A stretch of 64,000 bases of DNA, taken from assembly GCA_028829895.1 (NCBI GenBank), contig CM054177.1, positions 29,401,564 to 29,465,563 on the forward strand. The letters run 5' to 3'. Below the pieces are notes generated by a model that searched no databases, had not been told where the DNA came from, and saw only the letters and a program-made list of their open reading frames with translations. This document shows positions 45,947 to 58,779 of the stretch, piece by piece; within the stretch, counting starts at the first letter, position 1; each line of letters opens with the position of its first letter. Source of the stretch: Sinotaia quadrata. Taxonomy: Eukaryota > Mollusca > Gastropoda > Architaenioglossa > Viviparidae. Position numbers and translations under genes: made by a program.

Positions 45947-46140
45947 CTTGAGACACTGAGAAGGAGAGTGCACTTTGCTGAGAAAACTTTTGCAACACGC
46001 GTGGACAAGTTGACACTGAAATGCAGTAAGACGTCACTCAAACTACGGCGTCGTAATTTTCCATTTGTCAAATACGCATGAACAGCGCGCGGAGCTATCG
46101 TTCTCTTTACAGTGAGGCGCATTTTCTCAAATCGTCTTTA
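45947..46140 (-). promoter_or_regulatory. ABCA 5' UTR / promoter-proximal region (putative)
   Basis: Directly upstream of the ABCA ATG. It is richer in CpG than the surroundings, contains a TGACGTC (CRE-like) heptamer near 46033, and carries short upstream ATG frames, including one of 67 codons that overlaps the start codon. No TATA box is evident. Transcription start cannot be placed from sequence. Confidence 0.3.
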
Positions 46141-46254
46141 ATGTTGTCAATTATTTTCCTCTTAGCTGCACAGACTCCATACAATCGTAGATATGATTTT
46201 TATTGCCGTTTTCAAAATGACACTTCCCTGATCGAGTAAATGCTGCGGCCACTC

Positions 46255-46775
46255 AACAATTGGATTCTCAATATAATAAGATTTTATTGATTATTTGGGT
46301 TGTCAGTATAATAGCTTTTTTACTGATAAATTGGGTTTTCAATATAATAGTGTTTTTAATGATTATAATTTGGTTGTCAATATAATAGCGTTTTTACTGA
46401 TTAATTGAGTTCTCAATGTAATATTGTTTTTACTGATTAATTGGGTTCTCACTGTAATAGCGTTTTTACTGATTAACTGAGTTCTCACTGTAATATTGTT
46501 TTTACTGATTAATTGGGTTCTCACTGTAATAGCGTTTTTACTGATTAACTGAGTTCTCAATGTAATGTTGTTTTTACTGATTAATTGGGTTCTCACTGTA
46601 ATAGTGCTTTTACTGATTAATTGGGTTCTCAATATAATAGTGTTTGTACTGATGTATTGGGTTCTCAATATAAAAGCGTTTTGCTGTTTAATTGTGTTTT
46701 TACTGATTAACAATATACAACAATAGCGTTTTTACTGATTAACAATATACAACAATAGCGTTTTTACTGATAAAC
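46255..46775. repeat. 35-36 bp minisatellite, about 14 copies
   Basis: Unit TTGGGTTCTCACTGTAATAG plus CGTTTTTACTGATTAA. Lies about 300 bases upstream of the ABCA ATG, so it may overlap the promoter or 5' UTR intron. Confidence 0.93.
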
Positions 46776-47164
46776 AAGAGTTTGATTCGCAAAATTACAT
46801 TTTCACTGATCGATAAATTGAGTTGTGAAATATCATCACTGATCGATAAGTTGAGTTGTGAAAGATCATCACTGATCGACTAGTCTTCAAATGCGCCAAC
46901 TTGTGCCTGGCGACACATGTAGATTCATCGGACAAACCTGACTAATGCCCCACTCACATACTGATGATCGGGTATAATGCACGTCACGTACCGGTCACGC
47001 AGCCGAACATACATTCTGAACTCCGTGGCGCCTACATCTTTGCTACATCCGCTTTATATTACCAATTCGCATACAATCCAGGAAACAACTTGCAATACGT
47101 CACGTGACAACTTAGCTGTACTCATTTACCAAATGGCTCTCACAGCTGACCACCATGGTCGATT

Positions 47165-47660
47165 ACCATCTGAACACAGACTTCAATGTGATCATTACAA
47201 TCTGAACACAGACTTCAATGTGATCATTACAATCTAAACACAGACTTCAATGTGATCATTACAATCTGAACACAGACTTCAATGTGATCATTACAATCTG
47301 AACACAGACTTCAATGTGATCATTACAATCTGAACACAGACTTCACTGTGGTCATTACAATCTGTACACAGACTTCATTGTGATCATTACATTCTGTAAC
47401 TTAGACTTCAATGTGATTATTACATTCTGTATACAGATTTCACTGTGACCATTACATTTTGTACACATATTTCACTGTGATCTTTACAATCTGTACACAG
47501 ACTTCACTCTGATCTTTACAATCTGTACACAGACTTCACTCTGATCTTTACAATCTCTACACAGACTTCACTGTGATAATTACATTCTACACTTCAATGT
47601 GATCATTACATTCTATACTTAGACGTCACTGTGATCTTTCATTCTATACATAGGTTTCAA
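47165..47660. repeat. 32-bp minisatellite, about 15 copies
   Basis: Unit CACAGACTTCAATGTGATCA plus TTACAATCTGAA. Homogeneous at the low-coordinate end and increasingly diverged at the other. Upstream of ABCA. Confidence 0.92.
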
Positions 47661-48059
47661 AGTGAACATACGTTATGTATTTAGGCTCCACAGAAATCAT
47701 TACATGCTGTATTCAGACTCCACTGGTCAAGAAAAGCAGAATGTCCATATTGTTCTCGCCAGTCATGTCTCGGGCGGTTGGTTTGCTGTTTCAGAGTTTG
47801 GCCATAGAGAACCTTCTATCAAGACAAGTGAAAAAAATACACTACTAGATGTCAATTATGATGTAAAAATAGTAAGAAATATGATGTCACTAGTTGTCAA
47901 TTATGACGTAATAGTACTGAAATATGATGTCAAGGTTCTCAATTATGAAATACTTACGATATACGTACTGAGATATAATATAGCATACTTTATTTGCTTA
48001 ATTATTTAACTGTTTTATTTGTTTTAAAACTTAAACTTCAATGCGGTATATGTGTCCGT

Positions 48060-48155
48060 ATCAAACATTAATAAGAGACTGATATATCTACTTGGAGAAA
48101 CAAGAGACTGATATATCTACTTGGAGAAACAAGAGACTGATATATCTAAATCGAA
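48060..48155. repeat. 34-bp tandem repeat, about 3 copies
   Basis: Unit AGAGACTGATATATCTACTT plus GGAGAAACA. Confidence 0.88.
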
Positions 48156-48159
48156 TCTC

Positions 48160-48940
48160 TATTTCTAATTCAAATGAAGCTCCCATAGTCTCATGTTCGA
48201 AGTAAACGGTCATTGGATTCCTTATTATATCTCAAGCATTATTTAACATCAATAAATAGAAACCTGACGTCATCACGTTAACTCACACATTGCCCAATTT
48301 ATTAAATTTATTTATTTTTGTTTAATAAAGTATAGAATTATAGATACACTTACAACTGATGCTTTCACTTTATTTATTTTTGTTTACTTCAGTAACTTAT
48401 AATCACAAACAACTGATGATTTCAATTAATTTATTTTTTAAAACAGTATATAACTATGACGCCACTTAAAACAATGCATTTGAAGATGTCGGACGAAAAA
48501 CAAAAGGGCTAGAGTGTTTTAACCTCTTGTCTGCTAACGAAAAGTAGTGTGCACTTAAAATAATAAATATAATACGTAGATGAATCAGTCTTTAGCAAAC
48601 CAGTTCTTTAAAAAAGATTTGACTTTTAAGATCATCTTATTTCTGTTGCACCCATTGTTCTGAAATTCTTATGAAGACTGTAAAAATATATAAAAGAACA
48701 TACAGTATTGCCATGTTCTAGTAAAGCTAAAATGTTTTATCATATTAATTAGTTAAGCGTATAAGTAATGATCCGATGACTATGCACAAATGCTTAGAGA
48801 ACTTGTAATAAACTATAGGTGCTTTTTTAATTCACTAGTTATTGCAGCATCTATTTTCAAAGCGTCATCATAAGATACAGTTCTTCTATTCCATTTTATA
48901 CTTTTTATGCCCAAACCATTCTGTGCGCAACATTTAACAT
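48160..48940. other. Intergenic sequence without recognised feature
   Basis: AT-rich, with two loosely similar copies of TTTATTTTTGTTTA-containing text near 48310-48440. No gene recognised. Confidence 0.4.
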
Positions 48941-48944
48941 AATC

Positions 48945-49160
48945 TAATTTTAGAATGTGTACCACTCTCAAGCCAACATTTAGTATAACCTAATTTTAGT
49001 ACATGTACCACTTCCAAGCCAACCTTTAACATAACCTCATTTTAGTACATGTACCACTTCTAAACCAACCTTTAACATAACCTCATTTTAGTACATGTAC
49101 CACTTCTAAGCCTTTAACATAACCTCATTTTAGTACATGTGCCACTTCCAAGCCAGCCTC
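48945..49160. repeat. 45-bp minisatellite, about 5 copies
   Basis: Unit AAGCCAACCTTTAACATAAC plus CTCATTTTAGTACATGTACCACTTC. Confidence 0.92.
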
Positions 49161-49164
49161 TAAC

Positions 49165-50330
49165 CTAGTCCAAATATGGTGCCACAACAACAGCAAAAAT
49201 CTCCGCAGTTATTGGATTTAAATGTCAAAAGTAGGCCTTTATGCAGTAGTCTATTTCTGTTAGCCCCTTTTAGACTAATCTATTCTCTGATGAATTAGTC
49301 CTACTGTAAGTCACAATATTAACATTAGAAAAATATCTATTTCATTGGCATGATTAACAGTCTATTCGAGCGAAATCCATACAACTTGTTTCTGACAATT
49401 TTTTTCAGTGCCTGGAGTGCTTTCTTAGCTGTAAGCAAACTTCACACACACATAATACCAACACATGTCCGTGCACACAATGAACAAGCGCCGATTTTAA
49501 TCAAAATAAGTTATAAAATATTTCAATGAAGTATCCATATATTCATGTTTTAGCACAAGCTTGCATGTAATTCATCCGAGTATACATTGGAGTGTTTGTC
49601 TGTATGTACGTGTTTGTATTAAGCCAAGGACAAGTAGCAGGTGCTGATTGCTGCTGTTGAGCACAATTTGATTTGATACAATTGACAGTGAGAAAAAAAT
49701 AATATTAAAAAAACTCTTCTTGATGGCTGTGGTGGTCAAAGCATTGCTAGAAATTCTAAAGCCACAACAAATCATCAGTGACAATATTGTGTCAGTGTGA
49801 CATTTTCGTCGCAATAACCTACTTTCCAATCTTGTCGGGGACAAATACTGCGTTTGAACAAGAGGAAACAGATATCAGAGTGTTGTGTAAGGTTATTTAC
49901 TTATTTAAAGATTAACATTTTAATAACTATTTCTGCCTTTCGCTCGCTACCCACCCTTTTAAACCTACGTTCCTCCTTTAAAAAAAAAAAAAAATCTCTT
50001 TAAGTATTTTTATTCTTTCTCCCTTGGTGTGCTATGACGTCACCGGAAGGAGTAGTACACAATAAACACTCGCCATTGTTCTTGTTGTGTTGTTTTCTTC
50101 ATTTGTTCATATTTCTCAAACCAACACGCATACATATTTACATCTAGCAACATGGTTGGCCTATGAAAACGCAGTGCATAAACACTCTCATTAAAAAGCA
50201 GCAGGTCCCAAATCTATTTGTTAAAATACTAATTATTGTTCATTACAGTAAATTATATAAAATAATTTTGTGTGTGCATAAGCTGTTTCATAATTATATT
50301 ATATTATAATTAGTATATCCCACTCACACC
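49165..50330. other. Intergenic sequence without recognised feature
   Basis: No supported gene. The 90-codon minus frame at 49572-49844 has no family resemblance. Confidence 0.35.
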
Positions 50331-50334
50331 GACT

Positions 50335-50860
50335 GTTCAAACCAAACACCTCTTCATCTTCCCGACTGTTCAAATTAGCACCCCTTCCCCACTCCAGCCT
50401 TCTCTTGTCCTTGTTGAACAACTGCTCTGATTGTAACTTCCCCACTTCCGGCGATCGTTAGTTTTGTGGACCGGTCCAATTCAAATCTCTCCTGTGTACC
50501 GAGACATGACTCACTAACTGCCGAGACATGTATATACCCGTTTGATTTTCTTTTATTTAATAATCCAGACAAGACTTTCGCGAACCGAATATATAAAGAT
50601 AAGAGCTACACGAAAGGCGGCTTCGACCCCACCCCCACTCCACCGACGGAGGGCGGTTGAGGGTGTGCGCCAAACTGGTGCAACCTGTTTCACCACCTTC
50701 CGCCAGCCCTCCACCTCAGACGCACCGCGAGGCTGTGGGGATCCCCCAGAAGCAAACCAAGACTGAGAACATCGTAAAGATGAAAGGTCTATTGCGGCTT
50801 CTGGGGCGAGTGTGAGCGAAACACACGATCGCTCTGGCAAGACTTACGGTATACCAGGCA
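50335..50860. other. GC-enriched intergenic segment of unknown nature
   Basis: About 500 bases clearly richer in G+C and CpG than the surroundings, with overlapping open frames on both strands (95 codons minus at 50553-50840, 74 plus at 50542-50766). No splice-site pair or protein family recognised. It could be an unlinked exon or promoter, or a mobile-element remnant. Confidence 0.35.
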
Positions 50861-50879
50861 AGCCCATGACGTATATATT

Positions 50880-51570
50880 GAGACAAGCCCTTCTTGGGCA
50901 AGTCTAAATAGGCACAAAGCCGTACTTACTGTGTTCCGTTTGAAGTCCCAAGTAAACACTAGGGCAAGTCTGTGTACTGAGTCAACCCCAAATGAGCACT
51001 AGGGCAAGGCTATGAACCTAATCAAGTCTATTGTGTATACTGAGACGTGACCTGTGCTAGTATAGTGAGACAAGATTCATACATGTAATGTGAGACCAGG
51101 CTTACAGTCACTAAGACTAGATTTACTGCATAACGAGACAAGATTGCTGTGTGTATGTGGGCACTAGGATAAGATTGTGTACACAGACAAAACCTAAATG
51201 GGCAAGACTAACTCTGTACACGACAAAGCCTGGGCAATAGGACAAAAATGAGCACTAGGACAAGACAGTGTACACAGAAAAAGTCATGAACCTAAATTGT
51301 GTACCGAGACAAGGCTTTCGTTCTAGGAAAGACTTATCGTCCAAACATATCGACGAAAGAATTCGCTCACTACTGTGTGATTTGTATCAAGATCACAAAT
51401 TATCAACGCAAAGTTACCTCAGATTTATGTCAGTCATTGCCAGTAATAAGTTGCCTTGGGAGATCACGTCAGATCTATGTACATCGTTGCCAATAAGTCT
51501 TGGGAGGTCAGTCATATTTATGTACGTCATTTCCAGTAATAAATTGTCTTGGGAGATCACATAAGAGTGA
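50880..51570. repeat. Degenerate repeats, then 57-bp repeat of about 3 copies
   Basis: Loosely repeated text with GGGCAAG and ACAAGA at 50880-51270, and three copies around GTCATTGCCAGTAATAAGTT plus GGGAGATCACGTCAGATCTA at 51425-51560. Confidence 0.65.
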
Positions 51571-51619
51571 TAAATAACAGCCAACCTAGTGTTTCAGTCA
51601 AAACTCGATGAACGATACA

Positions 51620-51905
51620 ACTATTAATGATGGTGATAATACAACTATTGCTAATGATGATGACACAATTACTACTCCTAGTAATGATGATGATATAACT
51701 ACCACTTATAATAATGATTAATCTACTTCTAATGGTGAAGATACTATTAACTGTAATCATAAGAAAATAAATTATGATGCTGCTGATGATATTATTTCTA
51801 ATGGTGATGATAATATTGTTCTAATTGTGATCATGATAAAATAAATTATAGTGATGATATTAGTACTAGTGGTACAAATAATAATAATGAGACTAATTAT
51901 TAAGT
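51620..51905. repeat. GAT/AAT-rich trinucleotide-like tract
   Basis: Imperfect run of ATGATGATA, ACTACT and AATAAT triplets. Confidence 0.8.
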
Positions 51906-51944
51906 TAGTTTGGATGTTTTTATTTGACTTAGATATTTTAACTA

Positions 51945-52735
51945 TCTGTCTTTAGCCATTTCAGTTGTTATGTCTGTCTTTAGTTCACTTTTAGCTAGTT
52001 CATGTTTTATTCTGTCTTTAGCCACTTCAATTATTTTTTTTTGTCTTTAGCCAGCTCAGCGGTTTTATATGTCTTAAAGCAGTTAATTGTTTAATCTATC
52101 TGAAGCCAATTGAGTTGTTTTATCTGTATTAAGCCAATTGAGTTGTTTTATGTCTTAAGTCAATTCAGTTGTTTTATCTGTTTAAGCCAATTCAGTTTTA
52201 TCTCTCTTAAGTCAATTCAATTATCTGTCTTAAGCCAATTCATTTGTTTTATCTGTCTTAATAAGCCAATTCTGTTTTATCTCTCTTAAGTCAATTCAGT
52301 TGTTTTATCTGTCTTAAGTCAATTCAGTTGTTTTATCTGTCTTAAGTCAATTCAGTTGTTTTATCTGTCTTAAGTCAATTCAGTTATGTCTTAAGCCAAT
52401 CAGTTCTATCTCCCTTCAGTCACTTCAATTGTTCTATCTTTAGCCAATTTGGTTGATTTTTGTCTTTAGCTAATTCAATTTTTTTTGTCTTTTGTTCAGT
52501 TTATTTACTTTGAGCCAGTTCATTTCTTTTGTTGGTTTTAATTTTATGTTTTAGCAAGTTCTTTTATCGGTTTCAGCCAGTTCAGATGTTTTATCTAAGT
52601 TTTGGCCAGTTTGGCTGTTTTATTTATTATTAGCCAGTTGGGCTGTTTTATTTATCATTAGCCAGTTTGGCTGTTTTATTTATTGTTAGCTAGTTTGGCT
52701 GTTTTATTACCATTAGCCAGTTTAGTTGTTTTATT
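51945..52735. repeat. 24-29 bp minisatellite, about 28 copies
   Basis: Unit AGTTGTTTTATCTGTCTTAA plus GTCAATTC; toward the end it drifts to GTTTTATTTATTATTAGCCA. One of the longest arrays in the window. Confidence 0.92.
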
Positions 52736-52909
52736 ATAAACCGGTGTGTTGCTTTCTGAAGTTATTATTGCAGCATTTAAAGTGTTAATCAGTGAGCATG
52801 CAATCACACTGTGACCCAGTCTACACTGAAGCACATCTTTATGATGAATATTTTGACTGTATGAAATGTAGTTGTTCACAGAATTGTTGGTTCTGGAGCC
52901 TAACATGAA

Positions 52910-53340
52910 ACAGTGAAGAAAGAGAGATAAAGTGAGAGACAGGAATCAGGAAGGAGAGACAGAGTGTTGGGGAGAAAGAAGATGAAGCAGGAATCAGGGA
53001 CCAGGAGAGACAGATAGGAGAGAGAAAAGAGAGAGAGGCCAAGATGAAAAGAAAGAGAGAGTAGGAAAAAGTGGGAGGGAGAGGAAGTGAGAGATGTGGA
53101 TTAGAGGGGAGAGGATGAAGAAGAGAGAAAGGAATGGGAGAGGAAGGGAGAAATAGAGAAAAAATAGGAGAGAAGTAAGAGATTGGGACAACTGAGAGGA
53201 GAGGGCAGAAAAGGGGCCAGAGGAAGATAAGAGGAAATGAAAGATAGGGAAGAGAGAGAAAGGAGAGGCAAGAGGAAAAGTGAGTAAGACTGAGGGACTG
53301 GAATCATGAAGAAAAGAAGAAGAGAGGAGAAATAGGAAGT
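52910..53340 (+). repeat. 430-bp polypurine (GA-rich) tract
   Basis: The plus strand is almost entirely A and G, with only scattered T or C (for example AGAGAGAGGCCAAGATG). It directly follows the array ending near 52735. Confidence 0.9.
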
Positions 53341-53344
53341 ATTC

Positions 53345-56100
53345 TTATGCAAATACTACTTCTTAAATTATTATACAATTCATAACAGTATTAATACACT
53401 AAGCAAATTTTTATATGTCTTTCAAAATGTGTAGGTGCATGTAACTGCATCTATGTAAATAAATAAATAACAACCCATGCATCTTATTAAAATATATATG
53501 TATAAATATTTTAATTCAGTTTATGTAAGAAAACGTATAACAACAAATTTGAAAAACAAATCACTTGGAGTCACCGTTAGCCAAAATATACATCTGCCTA
53601 CCTAACTGTACATTGAGATTACTACTTATAATGACAAAAGTACCATATATCAATATACAAAACACTGTATATCAATACATGAGAGCAAAGGACCAACCAT
53701 TCCTTTATAAAGCACAATAGTATATCATTTTTAATGATGATAGAGCAAAAGATCTGGGTTATGATAAAGTCTTAAGAGATGCTTCTATTAATGGATACAT
53801 GTTCAGGGTTTTTAATATTTAATTTATATTTATTTCTATGTAAAAAAAATAATGTTATAAAAAAATCTGCTTCTGAATCTATTCTTGTTCAATGTGTACA
53901 GCAAATCACATAAATGAACAAAGCTCTGTGATTAAGTACAGCAAAGACTATATCTGAATTCAAATAAGCCATTAATAATGTATTTAGAATGAACATAATG
54001 AAAAGTTTATAATATTCATTGATATAATTTTAGGAGGATGATTATCAATACTACATGATAATGATAATTATTGCAACTGAATATATATATATATATGCGT
54101 ACAAGCATTACACAACTTAAGCATTTCCTTTCAGAAAAATAATTTCTAAGTAAAACCTGCAAACTATATTTCTACACTGACATATTAATTAGCAGTATTT
54201 ACAATGACATTAATTAACATCATGTATTTCATGTCAGTGTAAGAGAAAACAGACAGTTTGTATCTGCAGAACTGTTCTATAGTCAATGTTTTTAAATGCA
54301 TTTAGCAAACACAACACAAAATGGCAATCATTTATACAGGCATTAGCATTGCCTGTTGCACTTCTGTAAACTATTAATCACTCATGCAAAATGTCTAAAA
54401 TAATTTTAAAAAATAAACTAATTAAACTCAATTTCATAGGAAGTATTTAAATATAAAAAATAAGTCTTCATGAAGTTGTCTATTGTAGACATGTTACATA
54501 CAACTAGCTGTATGCTGTTCACATAAGAAAAAAAAATCATTTGTTCAACTGTCTACACATATAAGAAGAGATATATTGTTCAGCAGTCTACACACATAAG
54601 AAGAGATATATTGTTCAGGTCAATACACAAAAAGAAGAAAGATGTTTGTTCAGCAGTCAATACACAAAATAAAGAAATACATGTTCACTATTCTAAACAT
54701 ATAACAAAAAGAATTATGTGTTTAACATTTAATGTGTATGGTAAAAAGACATTTGTGCAACATTCTACAGAGCATAAACAACACAGGTTTTTGTTCAACA
54801 TTTTGCACATAACAAAATGAAGAAATGAGTCATTTCTTCAATCCTCTAAACACAACAATAATCAGTTGTTCAAAGAAAGATCACCAGTGCTATTAATGAC
54901 AATTCTAAAAAAAACATGCCATCTAATCTTAACTCTGTGTCATTATTATGCAATTATAATAAATTATCCTTTCAACAACAAAAAGTATTGAAAACTTAAT
55001 TCTCCTGAGCAGCACAAACATGATGTTTCTTAATGAAAAGAACCTACAAAATTCAATATTGCCTACAACCTTTAAAACAAAAGTAAAAATTATCTGATAA
55101 TTATTTATATCTCTCTGATAAATGAAAAGAATTCTAAAAGTTAAATGTATGAAGGTAAGTTTTTTTTTAGTCAAATTGGAAGATGAGACTTTCAGTAAAG
55201 AAAAGAAATGTTTTGTTTTGAACAATGGGCTATACCTGAGGAACACAGGGCAACAAGAAGATATTTTAAAATAAGGTGGAATATTTCAGAACACTACACA
55301 ATTATGTATCACTTGTTTTGCTTAAAATGAAAGTCATTCAAAAGCATTATGCATTACATATAAAATAATTTGCAGACTTTTTTTTTAAGCTGCAAAAAAA
55401 ATTTAACATAAAGCAAACAAAAGACCCAAGGATGAAGAAAAAAGATTTTAAAAAAAGGAAGGAAAAATTATGATATTATAATCAAGGTAAAGAAAAACAT
55501 TTTAATGCTATATTATTTTTACAGCTTGTTTAGCAAATTTGGAAATATATTAAAACTTGTGCATAATGTAATGATCACTACAAAAAAAGCTGCTACTACA
55601 TTTATAGTATCTTTCCAGCGGTCGTAATATTGCTTAACGTCATGGTTGAAATGATAAGGATAATATAAAAAGAAAAAATGGAAAGCAAATTATTCAAAGA
55701 AGAAATTAGTGACATTTTGTTCCAAATCAACCACTGAAATTGCATGATTATTTTTTTTTTACTGGGATTAATTAATGTTCCTGGTTCAAAATTTTTCAAA
55801 CGAAACACATAAAAAAAAAAAAAGAAATAACAAGAAAACATTATTAAAAAAACTAAGTCACTTTGATCTTAAACACAAAATGTATAATATAATAACTAAA
55901 GCAATTATTATATTTTCTATAAATATGAATTTCAAGAACGCTGTTGAGTGGTTTATAAGAGTTATTATTTCTAATTCCACTTCAGTCATCATAAAATGGA
56001 AAAAAACTTAAATAAGAAATAAATACTTTGACACAGTTCAGATCAGTGACATCAACTTTGAGACAGATGAAATGCAGCAACCCTTCCTAGGTAAGTGCCA
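53345..56100. other. AT-rich intergenic DNA with weak repeats
   Basis: No gene supported. Holds loosely repeated text with GTTCAGCAGTC and ACACATAAGAAGA at 54530-54850, and homopolymer A/T runs. All longer frames are low in complexity. Confidence 0.4.
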
Positions 56101-56119
56101 GGCAATTCAATCATCTATC

Positions 56120-56445
56120 AAGCTGAAACAATGGTAACTACGGGATGTATGTGAACAAACCATGGTAACTATGGGATGTAAGTGAACAAACAATTGTAAC
56201 TATGGGATCATATGAACAATTGTAATAGGGGATGTATATGAACAAACCATGGTGACTATGGGGTGCATGTGAACAAACAATTGTAACTATGAGATCCATG
56301 TGAACAAACCTAGGTAACTATGGGATGCATGTGAACAAACTTAGGTAACTATGGGATCCATGTGAACAAACCTAGGTAACTATGGGGTGCATGTGAACAA
56401 ACCATGGTAACTGGGATGTATGTGAACAATGTTAACTGTGGGAGT
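56120..56445. repeat. 30-bp minisatellite, about 10 copies
   Basis: Unit GGTAACTATGGGATGTATGT plus GAACAAACCA. Confidence 0.92.
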
Positions 56446-56449
56446 TCAC

Positions 56450-57735
56450 AGCATGAAAAGAGATAATATAAAATTCCTGGACAACAACAAATTAAAATAT
56501 AAAATACCGCACAGGTTTGAGGGGTTTATAGGAATCATTCTGTTTGAATATTGTTCTATCATTTGCCAAACATACATACACAAATAACAATAGCATTATT
56601 TTCAATACTGATATATAACATTCTCTCTCCAGCAATTATCAATAAAACTAAAGTGACCTGTGACGGATTATTTTCAAATCAAATCTTCAATCAAAAATAT
56701 TTTCTGCATCATGAAGTAATTATACGCATATATCTATGTATGCTTGTGTGTGAGTAATCATGTATTTAGTGCAAAAACATTGAAAACAATCTGGATAGAA
56801 ATTAGAAAGCAAATGGTCCCTGTCCAATATGCAAAAAAGTTCACTCAAGAATTGAAACATCACTCTGGAACCATTAGGGCGAAATGTGGAACTGTGATAC
56901 TGAATTACCCTCTGTTCATGAAGTATGAAAAATAATTGGAGCCAGTTTAATAAAGGAATGATTTTTGTTCTTTAGAAAACATGTCAAATAATCAACTAAA
57001 TGAATTTAGGCTACTTTGGTTATATTTTAATATGTTTAATTAAGCATCAAGCCTAAAAATAGAAGATTAACAATTTTATGCATTGTACCTGAACACACAC
57101 ACATTTACATTTTGCACATAAACTATACATCTTTCCAGTTATAGAATCAACTACTCTGCAATAATTCAGTAAAAGGTTTGCAATTTTTCACAACCTCAGA
57201 TTATTCACATGTATTTATCGCAGGACCAGTTGCCAGTATGTAAATCTAGTACACATAGAACACATCTAGACGTGTTCTCTTGTTTTGTTCAAGACAAATT
57301 ATTAAAACATGTCTCATTAAAACAAACCAGAATATTTAGAAAAAGTTGTCATTAGTGTCACACAATAATATTTCTGAGAAAAAAAATATTAACATTTTAA
57401 ATAGTACTAAGCTGGTTGCTGAGAAGAGAGTAGACATTGTTAGTAATGCAAAATGCTATGTCATTAAGTTTAGGGAAATGCCATCTCTTACTTTTTATTT
57501 CATGGAAATGTCACTCTTTGGCTTTAACAAATGTCACTCATTTTTCATACAATTTTATTTAGTTTAACTTTAAAAAAAAATACTAAGTAAACTTCATTTT
57601 TATAATAAAGTTATACACATTTTAACAAAAGAATTCCATATCTTGTTTTGATTCTAATGAAATAATTCTTTTATATTGAAAGCTTAATATTAAATAGATT
57701 GAAAGGAATCTCATGAAAACTACAGTTATGACATG
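56450..57735. other. Intergenic or 3' UTR sequence of gene 2
   Basis: No gene recognised. On the minus strand AATAAA hexamers occur near 57495 and 57555 and could serve gene 2 transcripts, but in such AT-rich DNA they are not diagnostic. Confidence 0.35.
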
Positions 57736-57739
57736 CTTA

Positions 57740-58165
57740 ACTCAGTCATCATCTTCTTACAAGTGAAGTTTAATCGTTCATCAACTCTTTAGGTTAGAAA
57801 CACTTAGTTCAGTCATGCTTAACAGTCTGTACTTTACTTACTATCAGTTCTTGAAGTTAGAAACATTTAGTTCATACACGTTTCTTGCCTTTGTCTTTCT
57901 TGCATCTCTGTATATGCTATGTGTTCTGAAACTCTTCACTAATTAGAAACATTTAACTCAGACACACAGAGCTTGATCCTTGGCTTGTCTGTGTTCCTTT
58001 GTTCTTTAGCTCTAGAGTCAGAAACATTTAGCTCAGACTTAATTCACTTGGTCTTTGCCCTTCTTGGAATCTCTGTGTTGTAGTGTTTTTTAAGTCTTTA
58101 AATGAGAAACATTTAGTTACACATGTGTAGCTCGATCTTTGTCTTTCTTGGAATCTCTGTGTTCC
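57740..58165 (-). repeat. Tandem duplication of the gene 2 coding end and 3' UTR
   Basis: Read on the minus strand, the final coding stretch (ACAGAGATTCCAAGAAAGAC...), stop codon region and following CTAAATGTTTCT recur about four times with a period near 100 bases and growing divergence. The first copy includes the real stop codon. Later copies lie in the presumed 3' UTR. Confidence 0.65.
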
Positions 58166-58320
58166 TTATCTTTCTTTTTCTTGAGGAAGCCAAAGACTCC
58201 ATGACTCTTGCGCTTGTCTTTTTCATGTTTGTCTTTATCATGTTTATCTTCATCATGCTTGTCATCTACCACAGGCTCAGACATTGGTCGTCTGCTTGCA
58301 GGATTTGGTTTTCTGCGTAT
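58117..58320 (-). CDS. Unknown gene 2, terminal coding exon with Lys-rich tail
   Basis: Acceptor CATTCCTTTGCAG|ATA, stop TAA at 58117-58119. The 67 residues start IRRKPNPASRRPMSEPVVDD, continue with a HDEDKHDKDKHEKDKRK-type run, and end in FGFLKKKKDKEHRDSKKDK plus seven residues. The tail is strongly charged and presumably disordered, and could bind acidic lipid or protein partners. Lys-rich tails with a short FG(F/L)-K cluster occur in some membrane-skeleton proteins, but I do not recognise the family. The end of the exon is tandemly copied downstream. Confidence 0.75.
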   Translation of the reverse strand: MRRKPNPASRRPMSEPVVDDKHDEDKHDKDKHEKDKRKSHGVFGFLKKKKDKEHRDSKKDKDRATHV

Positions 58321-58779
58321 CTGCAAAGGAATGAAAATAATTTTACTGTTGGAATGCCTTCAGTCCAACTTGTGGAACACCTAAAAGGAAAGGGAATATG
58401 TTTGTGTAGGAACACTTTTGGTCCACATGGTGGAACACTTGCAAAGATGCTTTATTAAATAGTATACAATGTGTGTTATTGTTACAAAGCAATTTTCATA
58501 ATGTCATACAACTGTAAGCAAAGCAATAAATTTAAAAACTGTATTACTAAAACATAAGTTCATAATTTGACAGCAATTACCTTGCTGATTATTTTAAAGA
58601 TAACTTTAAGAAGTGTGTACATGTATTACTAGCTGACTGTATTAATGATAACTTTAAGAAAGTTGTACTCTGACCGCAATTATTATCTTACTCTATGTTT
58701 ACTGATACCCAGTAACCACTTTGAGAGGTATGCAGTTATTACCTAACAAAATTATTTAAATGAATTAAATAGAATTAAA

